Shown one piece after another: positions 7,298 to 14,046 of a DNA stretch of 64,000 bases (the first letter of the stretch is position 1; every line of letters begins with the position of its first letter). Both the position numbers and the translations under genes were made by a program. The notes below the pieces were generated by a model. That model had not been told where the DNA came from. It saw only the letters and a program-made list of their open reading frames with translations, and searched no databases. Source of the stretch: a virus; IMG/VR virus record IMGVR_UViG_3300045971_000577, positions 248,001 through 312,000 of that record; one strand, written 5' to 3'.

Positions 7298-7470
7298 TGA
7301 CAAAGATCCGTAATGCGGCGAATGGTACGAGCCTGCATATGAACGTCACCCTGATATGTGAAATAGATTTCAGTCAATGCGCGGACACGCTCAGCCAATG
7401 TCCTTGCTGTATCATCAGCAATCTCGTTATTCTGTGCAATTCGCTCAAGAAAAATATCACGTCTATTCAT
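7294..7470 (-). CDS. Hypothetical protein, 58 aa
   Basis: MNRRDIFLERIAQNNEIADD... A helical, charged small protein that begins the denV operon. The open frame continues upstream through a tRNA gene, so this internal ATG is chosen. Its stop overlaps the denV start. Confidence 0.6.
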   Translation of the reverse strand: MNRRDIFLERIAQNNEIADDTARTLAERVRALTEIYFTYQGDVHMQARTIRRITDLCQ

Positions 7471-7489
7471 ATATGCTTTCTGTGTTATG

Positions 7490-7566
7490 TTGTTTGTGGT
7501 AGGGAACGATCCTACATTATTTCCACCGCACCATGAAGCAGAGGGTCGGGCCGCCTGGACAAACAA
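7490..7566 (-). ncRNA. Gap RNA closed by an 8-bp inverted repeat
   Basis: TTGTTTGT (7490-7497) pairs with ACAAACAA (7559-7566). Inside is GTAGG-ATCGTTC-CCTAC (minus strand), a 5-bp stem with a 7-nt loop. It lies directly after the CCA end of the amber-anticodon tRNA. Confidence 0.38.
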
Positions 7567-7569
7567 AAC

Positions 7570-7644
7570 TGGTGCGTCTGGAGGGAATCGAACCCTCGTC
7601 ATAGGATTTAGAATCCCGTACTCTAACCGCTGAGCTACAAACGC
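7570..7644 (-). tRNA. tRNA with CTA anticodon (amber suppressor)
   Basis: Acceptor GCGTTTG/CAGACGC, D-arm GCTC...GAGT, A26, then CGGGA-TTCTAAA-TCCTA, T-arm GAGGG-TTCGATT-CCCTC, A73 and CCA. With the D-stem closing at position 25, the anticodon loop is TTCTAAA and positions 34-36 are CTA, which reads UAG. A shift by one (TCT, Arg) leaves two mismatched stem pairs and no residue 26, so CTA is preferred, though the stem itself has one mismatch and one G-U. An in-frame UAG lies 360 nt away in the PTH2-like gene. Confidence 0.65.
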
Positions 7645-7653
7645 GAATTTAAT

Positions 7654-7761
7654 GATGTGATCGAAGACGCTACTCTCCGACCTTGCCGCTGCCAACCTTA
7701 TAAATAGATGGCCTCGGATGCTCTTTCGAGCAGTGAATGTGCGCTTTACACTAATCACATC
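7654..7761 (-). ncRNA. Gap RNA closed by an 8-bp inverted repeat
   Basis: GATGTGAT (7654-7661) pairs with ATCACATC (7754-7761), filling the gap between the PTH2-like gene and the amber-anticodon tRNA. Confidence 0.38.
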
Positions 7762-7793
7762 GTATGTACATTATACAGTCATACTACTGCACG

Positions 7794-8111
7794 TCAATCG
7801 GCGTGATTGTACAATTTCCACTTCTTGAAGAAGTTGCGATCTCGATTCTCAGTAATAGGCTGGGTGCAGATAGCACTATATCTCATTCCGTTATCAGGTT
7901 CATAGAACATGTAATATTGGATTCCACGTTCTTCCAGCTTCTCAGCAATGGATGCCAGATCATTCTCATCTTTGGCAGACAACAGGATCAAACTCGAAAT
8001 CCCCTAATTGTCCTGGAACTTCTTGCCTGCTTCATAACAGGCGTGCCCGATTTGAACGATCCTTTGAGCATGAGAAATATCCTCACGAATGAATGTGTAG
8101 ATGTAGCTCAT
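7794..8111 (-). CDS. PTH2-like peptidyl-tRNA hydrolase interrupted by in-frame UAG
   Basis: Read continuously from ATG 8109-8111 the frame gives MSYIYTFIREDISHAQRIVQ, then IGHACYEAGKKFQDN, a TAG codon (8004-8006), then GISSLILLSAKDENDLASIA and a C-terminus with MFYEPDNGMRYSAICTQPI. Both halves match the PTH2 fold: R-D-h-x-x-Q-x-x-Q-x-G-H-A helix, the h-h-x-x-KDExxL strand-helix, and the terminal EPD...A-h-x-x-P. PTH2 releases peptides from prematurely dropped peptidyl-tRNA. There is no frameshift; full-length protein (105 residues) needs UAG suppression, and a CTA tRNA is encoded next to it. Otherwise it is a pseudogene by a single CAG-to-TAG change. It starts in an ATGA overlap with the upstream gene. 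Confidence 0.72.
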
Positions 8112-8470
8112 TTGAATGCTTCCTTACGAAGTTCTTGTGCAATCTTCCAGACAGCATCTTGCTCCGACGGAGTAAGCCAACTGTATAACACCGATCCGCG
8201 AACAGACCAGAGTGCGCTATTCAGCGAACCGAATGGTGCTGCACCGTTATCGAGCTTGACTTTGTTAGTGATGGGGAAGAATGACTTACGCAGACGTGAC
8301 TCAGCACCTTCGAGACCTTCGCCCCTCATAACGGAACGATAGATGCACAAAGCGGCAATATCAGCACTGGTAATGTTACGGAGAGCAGCTCGTGCTTTCC
8401 ATTTTGCCCGAGTGTCCGTGAAAACGGGTTGGGACTTTTCTTCGGTAACTTGATTTGTAAAACTAAACAT
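8108..8470 (-). CDS. Hypothetical protein, 120 aa
   Basis: MFSFTNQVTEEKSQPVFTDT... Basic, mainly helical, with no recognised motif. AAGGAA precedes the ATG at a suitable distance. Its stop overlaps the start of the PTH2-like gene, so the two are probably co-translated. Confidence 0.65.
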   Translation of the reverse strand: MFSFTNQVTEEKSQPVFTDTRAKWKARAALRNITSADIAALCIYRSVMRGEGLEGAESRLRKSFFPITNKVKLDNGAAPFGSLNSALWSVRGSVLYSWLTPSEQDAVWKIAQELRKEAFK

Positions 8471-8590
8471 GATTTATTCCTTAAAAATTGGTTTGAATGA
8501 AAACAAAATTGCAATGTGAACTTCAAACGTTCTTAAGAAGAATCAAAATAAACCTACATCATGGTAGTATCTCCGGTTGTTGTAACTGTA

Positions 8591-8687
8591 TTTATGAATT
8601 GTGCAGATCCTCCCAGTTACATGCTGGGCGTGCCACTGTCCAAAGGTGCAACACCAATGGCAAACACTGTTATACACAATTCATAAA
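8591..8687 (-). ncRNA. Gap RNA closed by a 13-bp inverted repeat
   Basis: TTTATGAATTGTG (8591-8603) pairs perfectly with CACAATTCATAAA (8675-8687). Inside are CCCAG-(7 nt)-CTGGG, GCCA/TGGC and GGTG-CAA-CACC, giving a cloverleaf-like fold of 97 nt that is not a canonical tRNA. Its left arm contains a CATAAATA box on the minus strand (8589-8596). Confidence 0.5.
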
Positions 8688-8811
8688 CACAGATTATCAC
8701 TATAAATGATAATACTAACCCTGTCCGGTATCGCGCTTGCCGGCCTCCTAGCTAAAGAACCAGGTGTACACTTATACTACAGGATATGTGTTTATGACTT
8801 TGATACAGCAA

Positions 8812-8878
8812 GAAAGGCAGTTGGGTTCGAACCAACAACATTCGCGCAGGACGCCTCTTCCCGTTGGGCTACACCTAT
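8812..8878 (-). pseudogene. Truncated tRNA (pseudo-tRNA)
   Basis: The D-arm (GCC...GGC) and T-arm GTTGG-TTCGAAC-CCAAC are intact and the acceptor arms pair with one mismatch, but only about 16 nt separate D- and T-arms instead of about 23, so the anticodon arm is broken. No CCA is encoded. Probably a tRNA remnant. Confidence 0.5.
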
Positions 8879-8992
8879 TGCTATATCAGAGCGTTACTTC
8901 GATACATTGACCCACAGCACCTCTGGCTGATTCTTCCTTCTGGAAAAGAAGGCGTGCTCTATGAACACTACGGTATGTATCTCAGTAACTAA

Positions 8993-9919
8993 CTATAGCA
9001 GAGTCAAAGCTGTTCCGCAAGCTGAACAAAATTTGGCTGTTGCCTTATTTGTGTGGCTGCAGGTCGAGCACTTTTGGGTCGTTTTGACCGTAACTGGTGC
9101 AGCAACTTCAATTGCACCAACAACACCTGCCATACGAAGGATGATTACTTCGGACTTGGCTTCGGAGTTGAATCCGTAAACTGCTTGGAACGATTGCTCA
9201 ACCTTGGATCCCGGAACAGTGATACCTGCTTCGTTCACTTCGGGTGCAACATAGCTATCCATGGTAGGAGTAGATGCAGCAACGCTGTTGGAGAAAACTG
9301 CGTTCGAAGATTGCAAAGTTGCGCTGGTGGATGTTGCGTTGGCAGACATACCGCGCATGACACCCTTTGTCGCTGTGGCAGAAGACAAACTTCCGCCACC
9401 TGCTTCGCTGCTGTTGTAGGTAGCAGACTGTGTTGCATTAGTGGAACCATAGAACGGACCGTCACTGTAGGTATACTGGTCAAAGATTGACTTGCGATAC
9501 GGATGACGATAGCCATACCAGTATTCGTGATGATGAACAGTAGTTGTGATGGTTGGCTTTTCTTGTTCGAACCAATATTCGACACGAACAACACCGTCGT
9601 CAACCTTGATACCACGCGGGCCATCTTCGATTGCTGCGGTACGCTCGATGAACTTGAATGCGTTACCTTCTGTCATGTTGCCGTTGCGAATGAAACGCTT
9701 TAGCTCGACTTCGGAGTTTGCATTTACGATGATTTCTGTGCCGTCAAGGACGTCAGTACCATCGATGTGGAGTGTGAACTTTGCTCTGCGTGAATTTAGA
9801 TTTTTCACGAGGACGGTAAACTCACTACCAAACGGTAGGAGGACCAGGTCTTTTTGTTCACGAAGGATTTTGCCGTTGTGTTTGATTGCCACGGCCAGCT
9901 TATTTTTCATCATATTCAT
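8993..9919 (-). CDS. Protein with C-terminal zinc ribbon, 308 aa
   Basis: The N-terminal half (about 1-115) is a beta-rich domain (LAVAIKHNGKILREQKDLVL...). A His/Tyr-rich patch follows (VHHHEYWYGYRHPYRK), then a long Ser/Thr/Ala-rich linker, and a C-terminal zinc ribbon CSTCSHTNKATAKFCSACG (CxxC-12-CxxC). Good ribosome-binding site AAAGGAAA before the ATG. Low-complexity linkers joined to a zinc ribbon are seen in phage accessory or virion proteins; a specific role cannot be given. Confidence 0.75.
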   Translation of the reverse strand: MNMMKNKLAVAIKHNGKILREQKDLVLLPFGSEFTVLVKNLNSRRAKFTLHIDGTDVLDGTEIIVNANSEVELKRFIRNGNMTEGNAFKFIERTAAIEDGPRGIKVDDGVVRVEYWFEQEKPTITTTVHHHEYWYGYRHPYRKSIFDQYTYSDGPFYGSTNATQSATYNSSEAGGGSLSSATATKGVMRGMSANATSTSATLQSSNAVFSNSVAASTPTMDSYVAPEVNEAGITVPGSKVEQSFQAVYGFNSEAKSEVIILRMAGVVGAIEVAAPVTVKTTQKCSTCSHTNKATAKFCSACGTALTLL

Positions 9920-9969
9920 ATTTTCCTTTAAAACAGCACACAGAACAAGTGCTCAAAGTTTCAGTTCTG

Positions 9970-10554
9970 TTAGGTGCTACCCTGTGTAGCATTACTATTT
10001 ATATTTTTACAAAATCGTTCATGCCTTTTTATGTTACAAAATATTATGTTCTTCTTACCGCACCTAACGCATTCTATATATTTGGTGGGGCGAGATCTAT
10101 TAGAACATGCCTTAGAACAATAATATTCGTTGTATTGTCTTTTATCTCCTTTTGTAAAAATCTTAGAGAATGATACGCCGCAATAGCAGGTATACCTATT
10201 TGTTACTCTTTCTATTCGGCGCCCTAACAAAGATCTCTTAGCGATATGCGCTGCGGATTGTTTATACCCCGAAGTTCCTTCGCCACCGTCTGTTTTATTT
10301 CGGAGAATACCTGTACCAATATCTATTCGACCATACCACTGAATCATTCTGCGTTCAATCGCGAATGCACCTAACTCGGTGAGATTATTTTCTAATATCA
10401 ATATTAATGATTTATCCGGCGGTTGTATATGCTCGGTGCGGCTCTTTAGGTAAGCCCTGTTTCCCGAACCTTTACCGATATAATACGGTGTTCCGGCCTT
10501 TGCCGTTCGTGAATCTACTTTTCGTAAATACGCATAAACATAAAATGTTGTCAT
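9970..10554 (-). CDS. GIY-YIG homing endonuclease with zinc-finger C-terminus
   Basis: 194 residues. [11 protein letters not shown] ... [14 protein letters not shown] contains the GIY-YIG equivalents (YVY...YYIGKG); the catalytic-domain continuation is [19 protein letters not shown], with Arg and Glu in the helix, followed by [14 protein letters not shown]. The C-terminus carries CYCGVSF, YYCSKAC and [12 protein letters not shown] cysteine pairs, likely zinc-binding DNA-recognition modules. Good AAGGAG ribosome-binding site. Paralogous to the 14043 and 40938 genes. Confidence 0.85.
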   Translation of the reverse strand: MTTFYVYAYLRKVDSRTAKAGTPYYIGKGSGNRAYLKSRTEHIQPPDKSLILILENNLTELGAFAIERRMIQWYGRIDIGTGILRNKTDGGEGTSGYKQSAAHIAKRSLLGRRIERVTNRYTCYCGVSFSKIFTKGDKRQYNEYYCSKACSNRSRPTKYIECVRCGKKNIIFCNIKRHERFCKNINSNATQGST

Positions 10555-10643
10555 TATTGCTCCTTATTAAGAAACAATAACACTTTCAAACGGTACACTG
10601 ACTAAGTACCCATTGATTAAAGTCAGTTGGCGTTATCGCTCAA

Positions 10644-10651
10644 TATTTATC
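10644..10651 (-). promoter_or_regulatory. Late-type promoter box GATAAATA
   Basis: GATAAATA on the minus strand about 90 nt before the GIY-YIG gene, in the gap after the glycosyltransferase. Confidence 0.4.
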
Positions 10652-10695
10652 TCAATGTCGAGACATACATAATATAAACGATCACAAACCGATTG

Positions 10696-11706
10696 TCAAC
10701 CGTTTCTAATAGGAACAAGATTATCTCTAAATATTGCCCAACATTCTTCCCATGTCCATTTACTAGATGATGCCTTTACTACGTCTCGGTTTAGTTTCGA
10801 TGCGGCTAATATTGCGGTGTCTAAATCTTCCGACATGACTCCGTTCACTCCTTGATCGATAATATCTATCGGCCCGGGTACCGGATAACCTGCGACAGGA
10901 GTACCAATGCTCAGTGCCTCAATGATAACAATGCCAAAGGTATCCGTCTTACTCGGAAATGCAAATACATCTGCCCTAGCATAGCTATTTGCAAGCTCTG
11001 TCCCGGATTGATATCCAAGGAACTTGACATTCTTATATTTCGACTTTAATTCTTCAAGGTGTGGTCCGCCACCTACTATTTCGACATTGTATTTGTCCTG
11101 TAACACGCAAAGTGCTTCTAAGTTTTTTTCCTTCGAAACACGACCTACATATAATACAATAGGTGTCAATCCAATGTATGCAGATCGATGAGTAATAGTC
11201 GGTGCAAGAGTAGTTCTATCCACACCACGTGTCCAGGAATATATTTCACCTACAAACCCGTGTTCCTTTAGTTCTTTTACCATTGTCTCGGTTGTTGTAA
11301 GCACTTTTCCACTGTGTCTATGAAACCATCTCACATACATGTATGTGAGATTTTCCGGAATACCATACATAGTTTTTAGAAATTCAGGAAACTTTGTGTG
11401 GTACGAGGTATTATATCTTAGATTATGCCAACCACAATATAATTGTGCTGCCAGGCCTAGTGGACCCTCGGTAGCAATATGTATATGATCTGGATTTTCT
11501 TTCTTGATATATTTTGCAATGAATGGCCAGGATATCTTTACTTCAGGATACCCCGGACAAGAAAAATGTGGTAGCAAAGACGGATTAATACATGCTATAT
11601 CATATCCTTCTCGCTTGGCTAGAATCTCAATATTAGTAAAGGTAGTTACGACACCATTTACTTGATTTGGCAAGTTATCTGTTATTATCAATATCTTTTT
11701 TGTCAT
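10696..11706 (-). CDS. GT4 glycosyltransferase, Agt/MgtA-like
   Basis: 336 residues. Starts MTKKILIITDNLPNQVNGVV, the acceptor-side loop of GT-B enzymes acting on lipid acceptors. HIATEGPLGLAAQLYC and SYHTKFPEFLKTMYGIP are signatures of the glycolipid glycosyltransferase branch (Agt, MgtA, GDP-mannose/UDP-glucose users). The C-terminal Rossmann half has VLYVGRVSKEKN and the donor-binding E-x7-E region FAFPSKTDTFGIVIIEALSIGTP. Its start overlaps the end of the PlcP-like gene by 32 nt. In bacteria this partner glycosylates the diacylglycerol released by PlcP. The exact sugar cannot be read from sequence. Confidence 0.85.
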   Translation of the reverse strand: MTKKILIITDNLPNQVNGVVTTFTNIEILAKREGYDIACINPSLLPHFSCPGYPEVKISWPFIAKYIKKENPDHIHIATEGPLGLAAQLYCGWHNLRYNTSYHTKFPEFLKTMYGIPENLTYMYVRWFHRHSGKVLTTTETMVKELKEHGFVGEIYSWTRGVDRTTLAPTITHRSAYIGLTPIVLYVGRVSKEKNLEALCVLQDKYNVEIVGGGPHLEELKSKYKNVKFLGYQSGTELANSYARADVFAFPSKTDTFGIVIIEALSIGTPVAGYPVPGPIDIIDQGVNGVMSEDLDTAILAASKLNRDVVKASSSKWTWEECWAIFRDNLVPIRNG

Positions 11707-12457
11707 ATATGTTACTTTCTTTCCAATGTATTAGTTCCCAGGAACCGTCGTGATGTTCGACCAATGCTGTTAGTGATTCTACCCAGTCTCCGTCATTCAT
11801 ATATATTATTCCATCTATGTCTTTTATTTCAGCATGATGAATATGGCCACATATAACTCCGTCAAATCCTCTTTTCTTGCAATAGTCTGCAATAGTCTTT
11901 TCAAATTTGAATATAAAATCTACGGACTTCTTAACTTTTATTTTCAGATATTTAGAGAGCGACCAATATCCAAATCCGAATTTATGTCTAATCCAGTTAA
12001 ATTTTGTATTCAATGACAGGATTAGATCGTATGCTCTATCACCTAAGAGGCTTAGCCACGGGGCAAGTCGAGTTATACCATCGAATAGATCTCCGTGGAC
12101 CACTAAGTAGTGTTTTCCGTCTAGCCCGATGTGTTCGGTTTGATTTTGAAATTCGATAGACCCGATGCTTATATGATAATTTAGCAAAGGGCGAATAAAC
12201 TCATCATGATTTCCAATTACATAAATTACTCTTGTCCCATGTTTTGCACATTTCAGCACTCGCCTAACAACATCGGAATGGCTTTGTTTCCATTTTAGTC
12301 TATTTTGTTGAATTTTCCAACCATCAATAATATCACCTACGAGATACAATGTCTCTGCTGTATTTGCCTTTAGAAAATTAGTCAGTTGCGATGCCTTACA
12401 TTCCTTAGATCCGAGATGAACATCGGAAATAAAAATAGATCGGTATTTCTTGATCAT
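11675..12457 (-). CDS. PlcP/LpxH-like metallophosphoesterase
   Basis: 260 residues with all calcineurin-type metal motifs in order: SDVHLG (D-x-H), LVGDIIDGW (GD-x2-D), VIGNHDEFIR (GNHDE), VVHGDLFDG (HGD) and ICGHIHHAE (GHxH). The intervening RLKWKQSHSDVVRR, GYWSLSKYLK and MNDGDWVESLTALVEH match the PlcP subgroup, often mis-annotated as UDP-2,3-diacylglucosamine hydrolase, that cleaves membrane phospholipids to diacylglycerol in phosphate-starved bacteria. AAAGG ribosome-binding site and a GATAAATA box 21 nt upstream. First gene of a two-gene operon with the glycosyltransferase. Confidence 0.85.
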   Translation of the reverse strand: MIKKYRSIFISDVHLGSKECKASQLTNFLKANTAETLYLVGDIIDGWKIQQNRLKWKQSHSDVVRRVLKCAKHGTRVIYVIGNHDEFIRPLLNYHISIGSIEFQNQTEHIGLDGKHYLVVHGDLFDGITRLAPWLSLLGDRAYDLILSLNTKFNWIRHKFGFGYWSLSKYLKIKVKKSVDFIFKFEKTIADYCKKRGFDGVICGHIHHAEIKDIDGIIYMNDGDWVESLTALVEHHDGSWELIHWKESNIYDKKDIDNNR

Positions 12458-12478
12458 ATATTCCTTTAAGTGTCAGCA

Positions 12479-12486
12479 TATTTATC
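12479..12486 (-). promoter_or_regulatory. Late-type promoter box for plcP-agt-like operon
   Basis: GATAAATA on the minus strand, 21 nt before the PlcP-like ATG; the structural genes show the same 22-28 nt spacing. Confidence 0.55.
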
Positions 12487-12537
12487 GCAAGTATAAATGA
12501 TCATTATTGCAGCATTATTACACTCTCTACGTATTTC

Positions 12538-12545
12538 GATAAATA
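12538..12545 (+). promoter_or_regulatory. Late-type promoter box for lipoprotein gene
   Basis: GATAAATA on the plus strand, 17 nt before the ATG at 12563; divergent to the plcP-like promoter. Confidence 0.5.
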
Positions 12546-12562
12546 TATGAAAAGGGATGTGT

Positions 12563-12952
12563 ATGAAGAAACTATGGCTTATCTTAGTTATATTTGCCGC
12601 GGGATGCGCTTCGTTACCTGCGGATTTCGATAACAACGAATATGCAATAGCAAATCGAATCTTTACGTTGGCCGAAGTTTACAAGGTCGGTTGTTCCGAT
12701 CCCGAAAAGACAAAGTTGAATTTCACTGAGCTGTCAACACTATCGCTCGAGTTGGTAAACTACAGTGCAGATATTCCTAACAATCAGGATACAGTGAAGC
12801 TAATTGCACCAATGCACAAGATGATTTCCGATGCGAGCGTAAAGTTCAACACAGAAACCCATACCGCAACATATTGCAAACTGAAGTTAGACAATATTGA
12901 ACTTGCGGCAGGTATTATCAAACATGCTATCGCTCAGAGGAGAATGAAATGA
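12563..12952 (+). CDS. Small lipoprotein
   Basis: About 129 residues from the second ATG (MKKLWLILVIFAAGC), chosen because AAAAGGG lies 6 nt before it. A basic n-region, hydrophobic core and lipobox FAAGC predict signal peptidase II processing and anchoring in the outer membrane or inner leaflet. The mature part is helical with two later cysteines (VGCSDPEK, TYCKLK). One of the few plus-strand genes of this half. It could contribute to lysis or superinfection exclusion, but this is guesswork. Confidence 0.7.
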   Translation: MKKLWLILVIFAAGCASLPADFDNNEYAIANRIFTLAEVYKVGCSDPEKTKLNFTELSTLSLELVNYSADIPNNQDTVKLIAPMHKMISDASVKFNTETHTATYCKLKLDNIELAAGIIKHAIAQRRMK

Positions 12953-13203
12953 GTTTTCAAACTAACCTAAACGAACTGTTTGCATCCGGTAACCCATATG
13001 CGGTGGCAATAGCAGAGAAGATAAAGAATATCGACGATGCGTATGCTAATAAACTCATCACTGCGGATGAAGCTAAAGACCTTCTCAACGATATGAAAAC
13101 GGAAGAAGCATTAGTTGATCTTGCCAACAATTTGCAAATAAAACTCTATGTTCAGCAAACAATCGATAAGTTGATATTTCTTGTCGAGAATGTGATTTTT
13201 TAG
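12949..13203 (+). CDS. Hypothetical protein, 84 aa
   Basis: MSFQTNLNELFASGNPYAVA... Overlaps the lipoprotein stop by 4 nt (ATGA). Helical and acidic; no family recognised. It stops with TAG, followed two codons later by TAA, so amber read-through would add only two residues. Confidence 0.65.
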   Translation: MSFQTNLNELFASGNPYAVAIAEKIKNIDDAYANKLITADEAKDLLNDMKTEEALVDLANNLQIKLYVQQTIDKLIFLVENVIF

Positions 13204-13207
13204 TCAT

Positions 13208-13233
13208 AAGAATAGGAACCGAAGTTCCTATTC
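13208..13233. terminator. Convergent hairpin terminator
   Basis: AGAATAGGAAC and GTTCCTATTCT form a perfect stem. On the minus strand the loop is the very stable C(UUCG)G tetraloop. It lies between the convergent 84-aa gene and the tmRNA and probably ends both. Confidence 0.7.
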
Positions 13234-13407
13234 TGGATTTTCTGTTGCCAGGCATTCCTGCCCCGTGGTTTACCGCTTTTTAGGCAGCAAGAGCCTCAGT
13301 GTAAAACGAATCATTTGCGTTTACTTTTTGTTTTCTTCGATTTACGGTCGTTGCTCACCGAGCGATAAGAAGCCTACTCAATACCCAGGCGATTCCGGAT
13401 CGGGCCC
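13234..13407 (-). ncRNA. ssrA: tmRNA coding piece of a permuted (two-piece) tmRNA
   Basis: The 5' end at 13407 reads GGGCCCGATCCGGAATCGCC, the counterpart of the conserved tmRNA 5' end (acceptor arm plus D-like loop). Its first 7 nt pair perfectly, with one G-U, with CGGGTCC of the acceptor piece. A small pseudoknot-like CGGT...ACCG region precedes the resume codon GCA at 13316-13318; the tag frame reads ANDSFYTEALAA and stops at TAA (13280-13282). The ALAA end is the ClpXP/ClpAP degron typical of tmRNA tags. The piece ends at the UUCG hairpin. Gene order (acceptor piece, 27-nt spacer, coding piece) is that of permuted tmRNA genes. Confidence 0.92.
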
Positions 13408-13434
13408 ATAACTAAAACTTCACAAAAGGCTTAG

Positions 13435-13489
13435 TGGTGGACCCGGGGGGATTCGAACCCCCTTGTTGAATGTCTTTCTGTTTCCTACT
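13435..13489 (-). ncRNA. ssrA: tmRNA acceptor piece
   Basis: T-arm GGGGG-TTCGAAT-CCCCC directly followed by the acceptor strand CGGGTCC, discriminator A and CCA at 13435-13437. There is no 5' acceptor strand upstream; it is supplied by the coding piece 27 nt downstream. The upstream boundary is estimated from the end of the preceding small gene. Confidence 0.88.
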
Positions 13490-13624
13490 TTACGCTGTTA
13501 TTTTCCTTAATTCTGATTCATAATAGTGTAGCAGACCTACAATAGTCATACGATCAAATCTGTTACCGTATCCTAAATGCCGTCTGTAGTAATCAATCTG
13601 TGATTCAATAAATGATTTACTCAT
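13490..13624 (-). CDS. Hypothetical protein, 44 aa
   Basis: [20 protein letters not shown]... Starts in an ATGA overlap with the smpB stop and ends just before the tmRNA acceptor piece. Helical, with many Tyr/Arg. Too short to classify; its position between smpB and ssrA suggests co-transcription. Confidence 0.5.
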   Translation of the reverse strand: MSKSFIESQIDYYRRHLGYGNRFDRMTIVGLLHYYESELRKITA

Positions 13625-14046
13625 GATAGCTTCTGACTCTTTACGATACGTCTAAGTTCGAGTTCTGTGTCTCGCTTCTTTTCCGTAGCTCGTTTGTCGT
13701 ACTCTTTCTTACCCTTTGCAAGTCCAATCGAGAGTTTGTATTTACCTCTCGTTGAATAAATCTTCAACGGCACAAGAGTTAGTCCACGTTCCTTTGTCTT
13801 ACCGATGAGACGTTGGATTTCTTTCTTATGCAAAAGCAACTTACGCGAACGGGTCATATCGTGCTCGGAGCCACCGATGTTAGCGCCCACAAGCATGATG
13901 TTACCATCCATAACTACGCAGTGAGTTCCGGCGATTGAACAGCTCTTAGCCGCAATCGCCTTTACTTCCCAGCCTTCCAGCTTCATTCCACACTCGTATT
14001 GCTCGAGTATTTCATAATCAAAGAAGGCCTTCTGATTTGAAATCAT
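13621..14046 (-). CDS. smpB: SmpB, tmRNA-binding protein
   Basis: 141 residues of SmpB length and layout: N-terminal [20 protein letters not shown] with the EVKA strand, the central [12 protein letters not shown] core, [20 protein letters not shown], and a basic C-terminal tail [20 protein letters not shown] that lies in the empty mRNA channel. SmpB binds the tRNA-like domain of tmRNA and brings it to stalled ribosomes. A permuted tmRNA lies immediately downstream, so a complete trans-translation pair is present. It overlaps the upstream GIY-YIG gene by 4 nt. Confidence 0.95.
   Translation of the reverse strand: MISNQKAFFDYEILEQYECGMKLEGWEVKAIAAKSCSIAGTHCVVMDGNIMLVGANIGGSEHDMTRSRKLLLHKKEIQRLIGKTKERGLTLVPLKIYSTRGKYKLSIGLAKGKKEYDKRATEKKRDTELELRRIVKSQKLS

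Noticed and set aside
7294-7758. 154-codon open frame as one protein
   Set aside because: It translates straight through the amber-anticodon tRNA; only the last 58 codons form a gene in ATGA overlap with denV.
7794-7991. 65-aa gene starting inside the PTH2 fold
   Set aside because: It would lack the RNA-binding N-terminal half; the upstream half is present in the same frame across a single TAG.
9053-9989. Plus-strand frames opposite the zinc-ribbon gene
   Set aside because: Antisense shadows of the 308-residue minus-strand gene, which has a good ribosome-binding site and a clear zinc ribbon.
11675-12457. Plain UDP-2,3-diacylglucosamine hydrolase (LpxH)
   Set aside because: Motifs around the metal site fit both, but the segments between them and the overlapping Agt-like glycosyltransferase fit the PlcP subgroup better.
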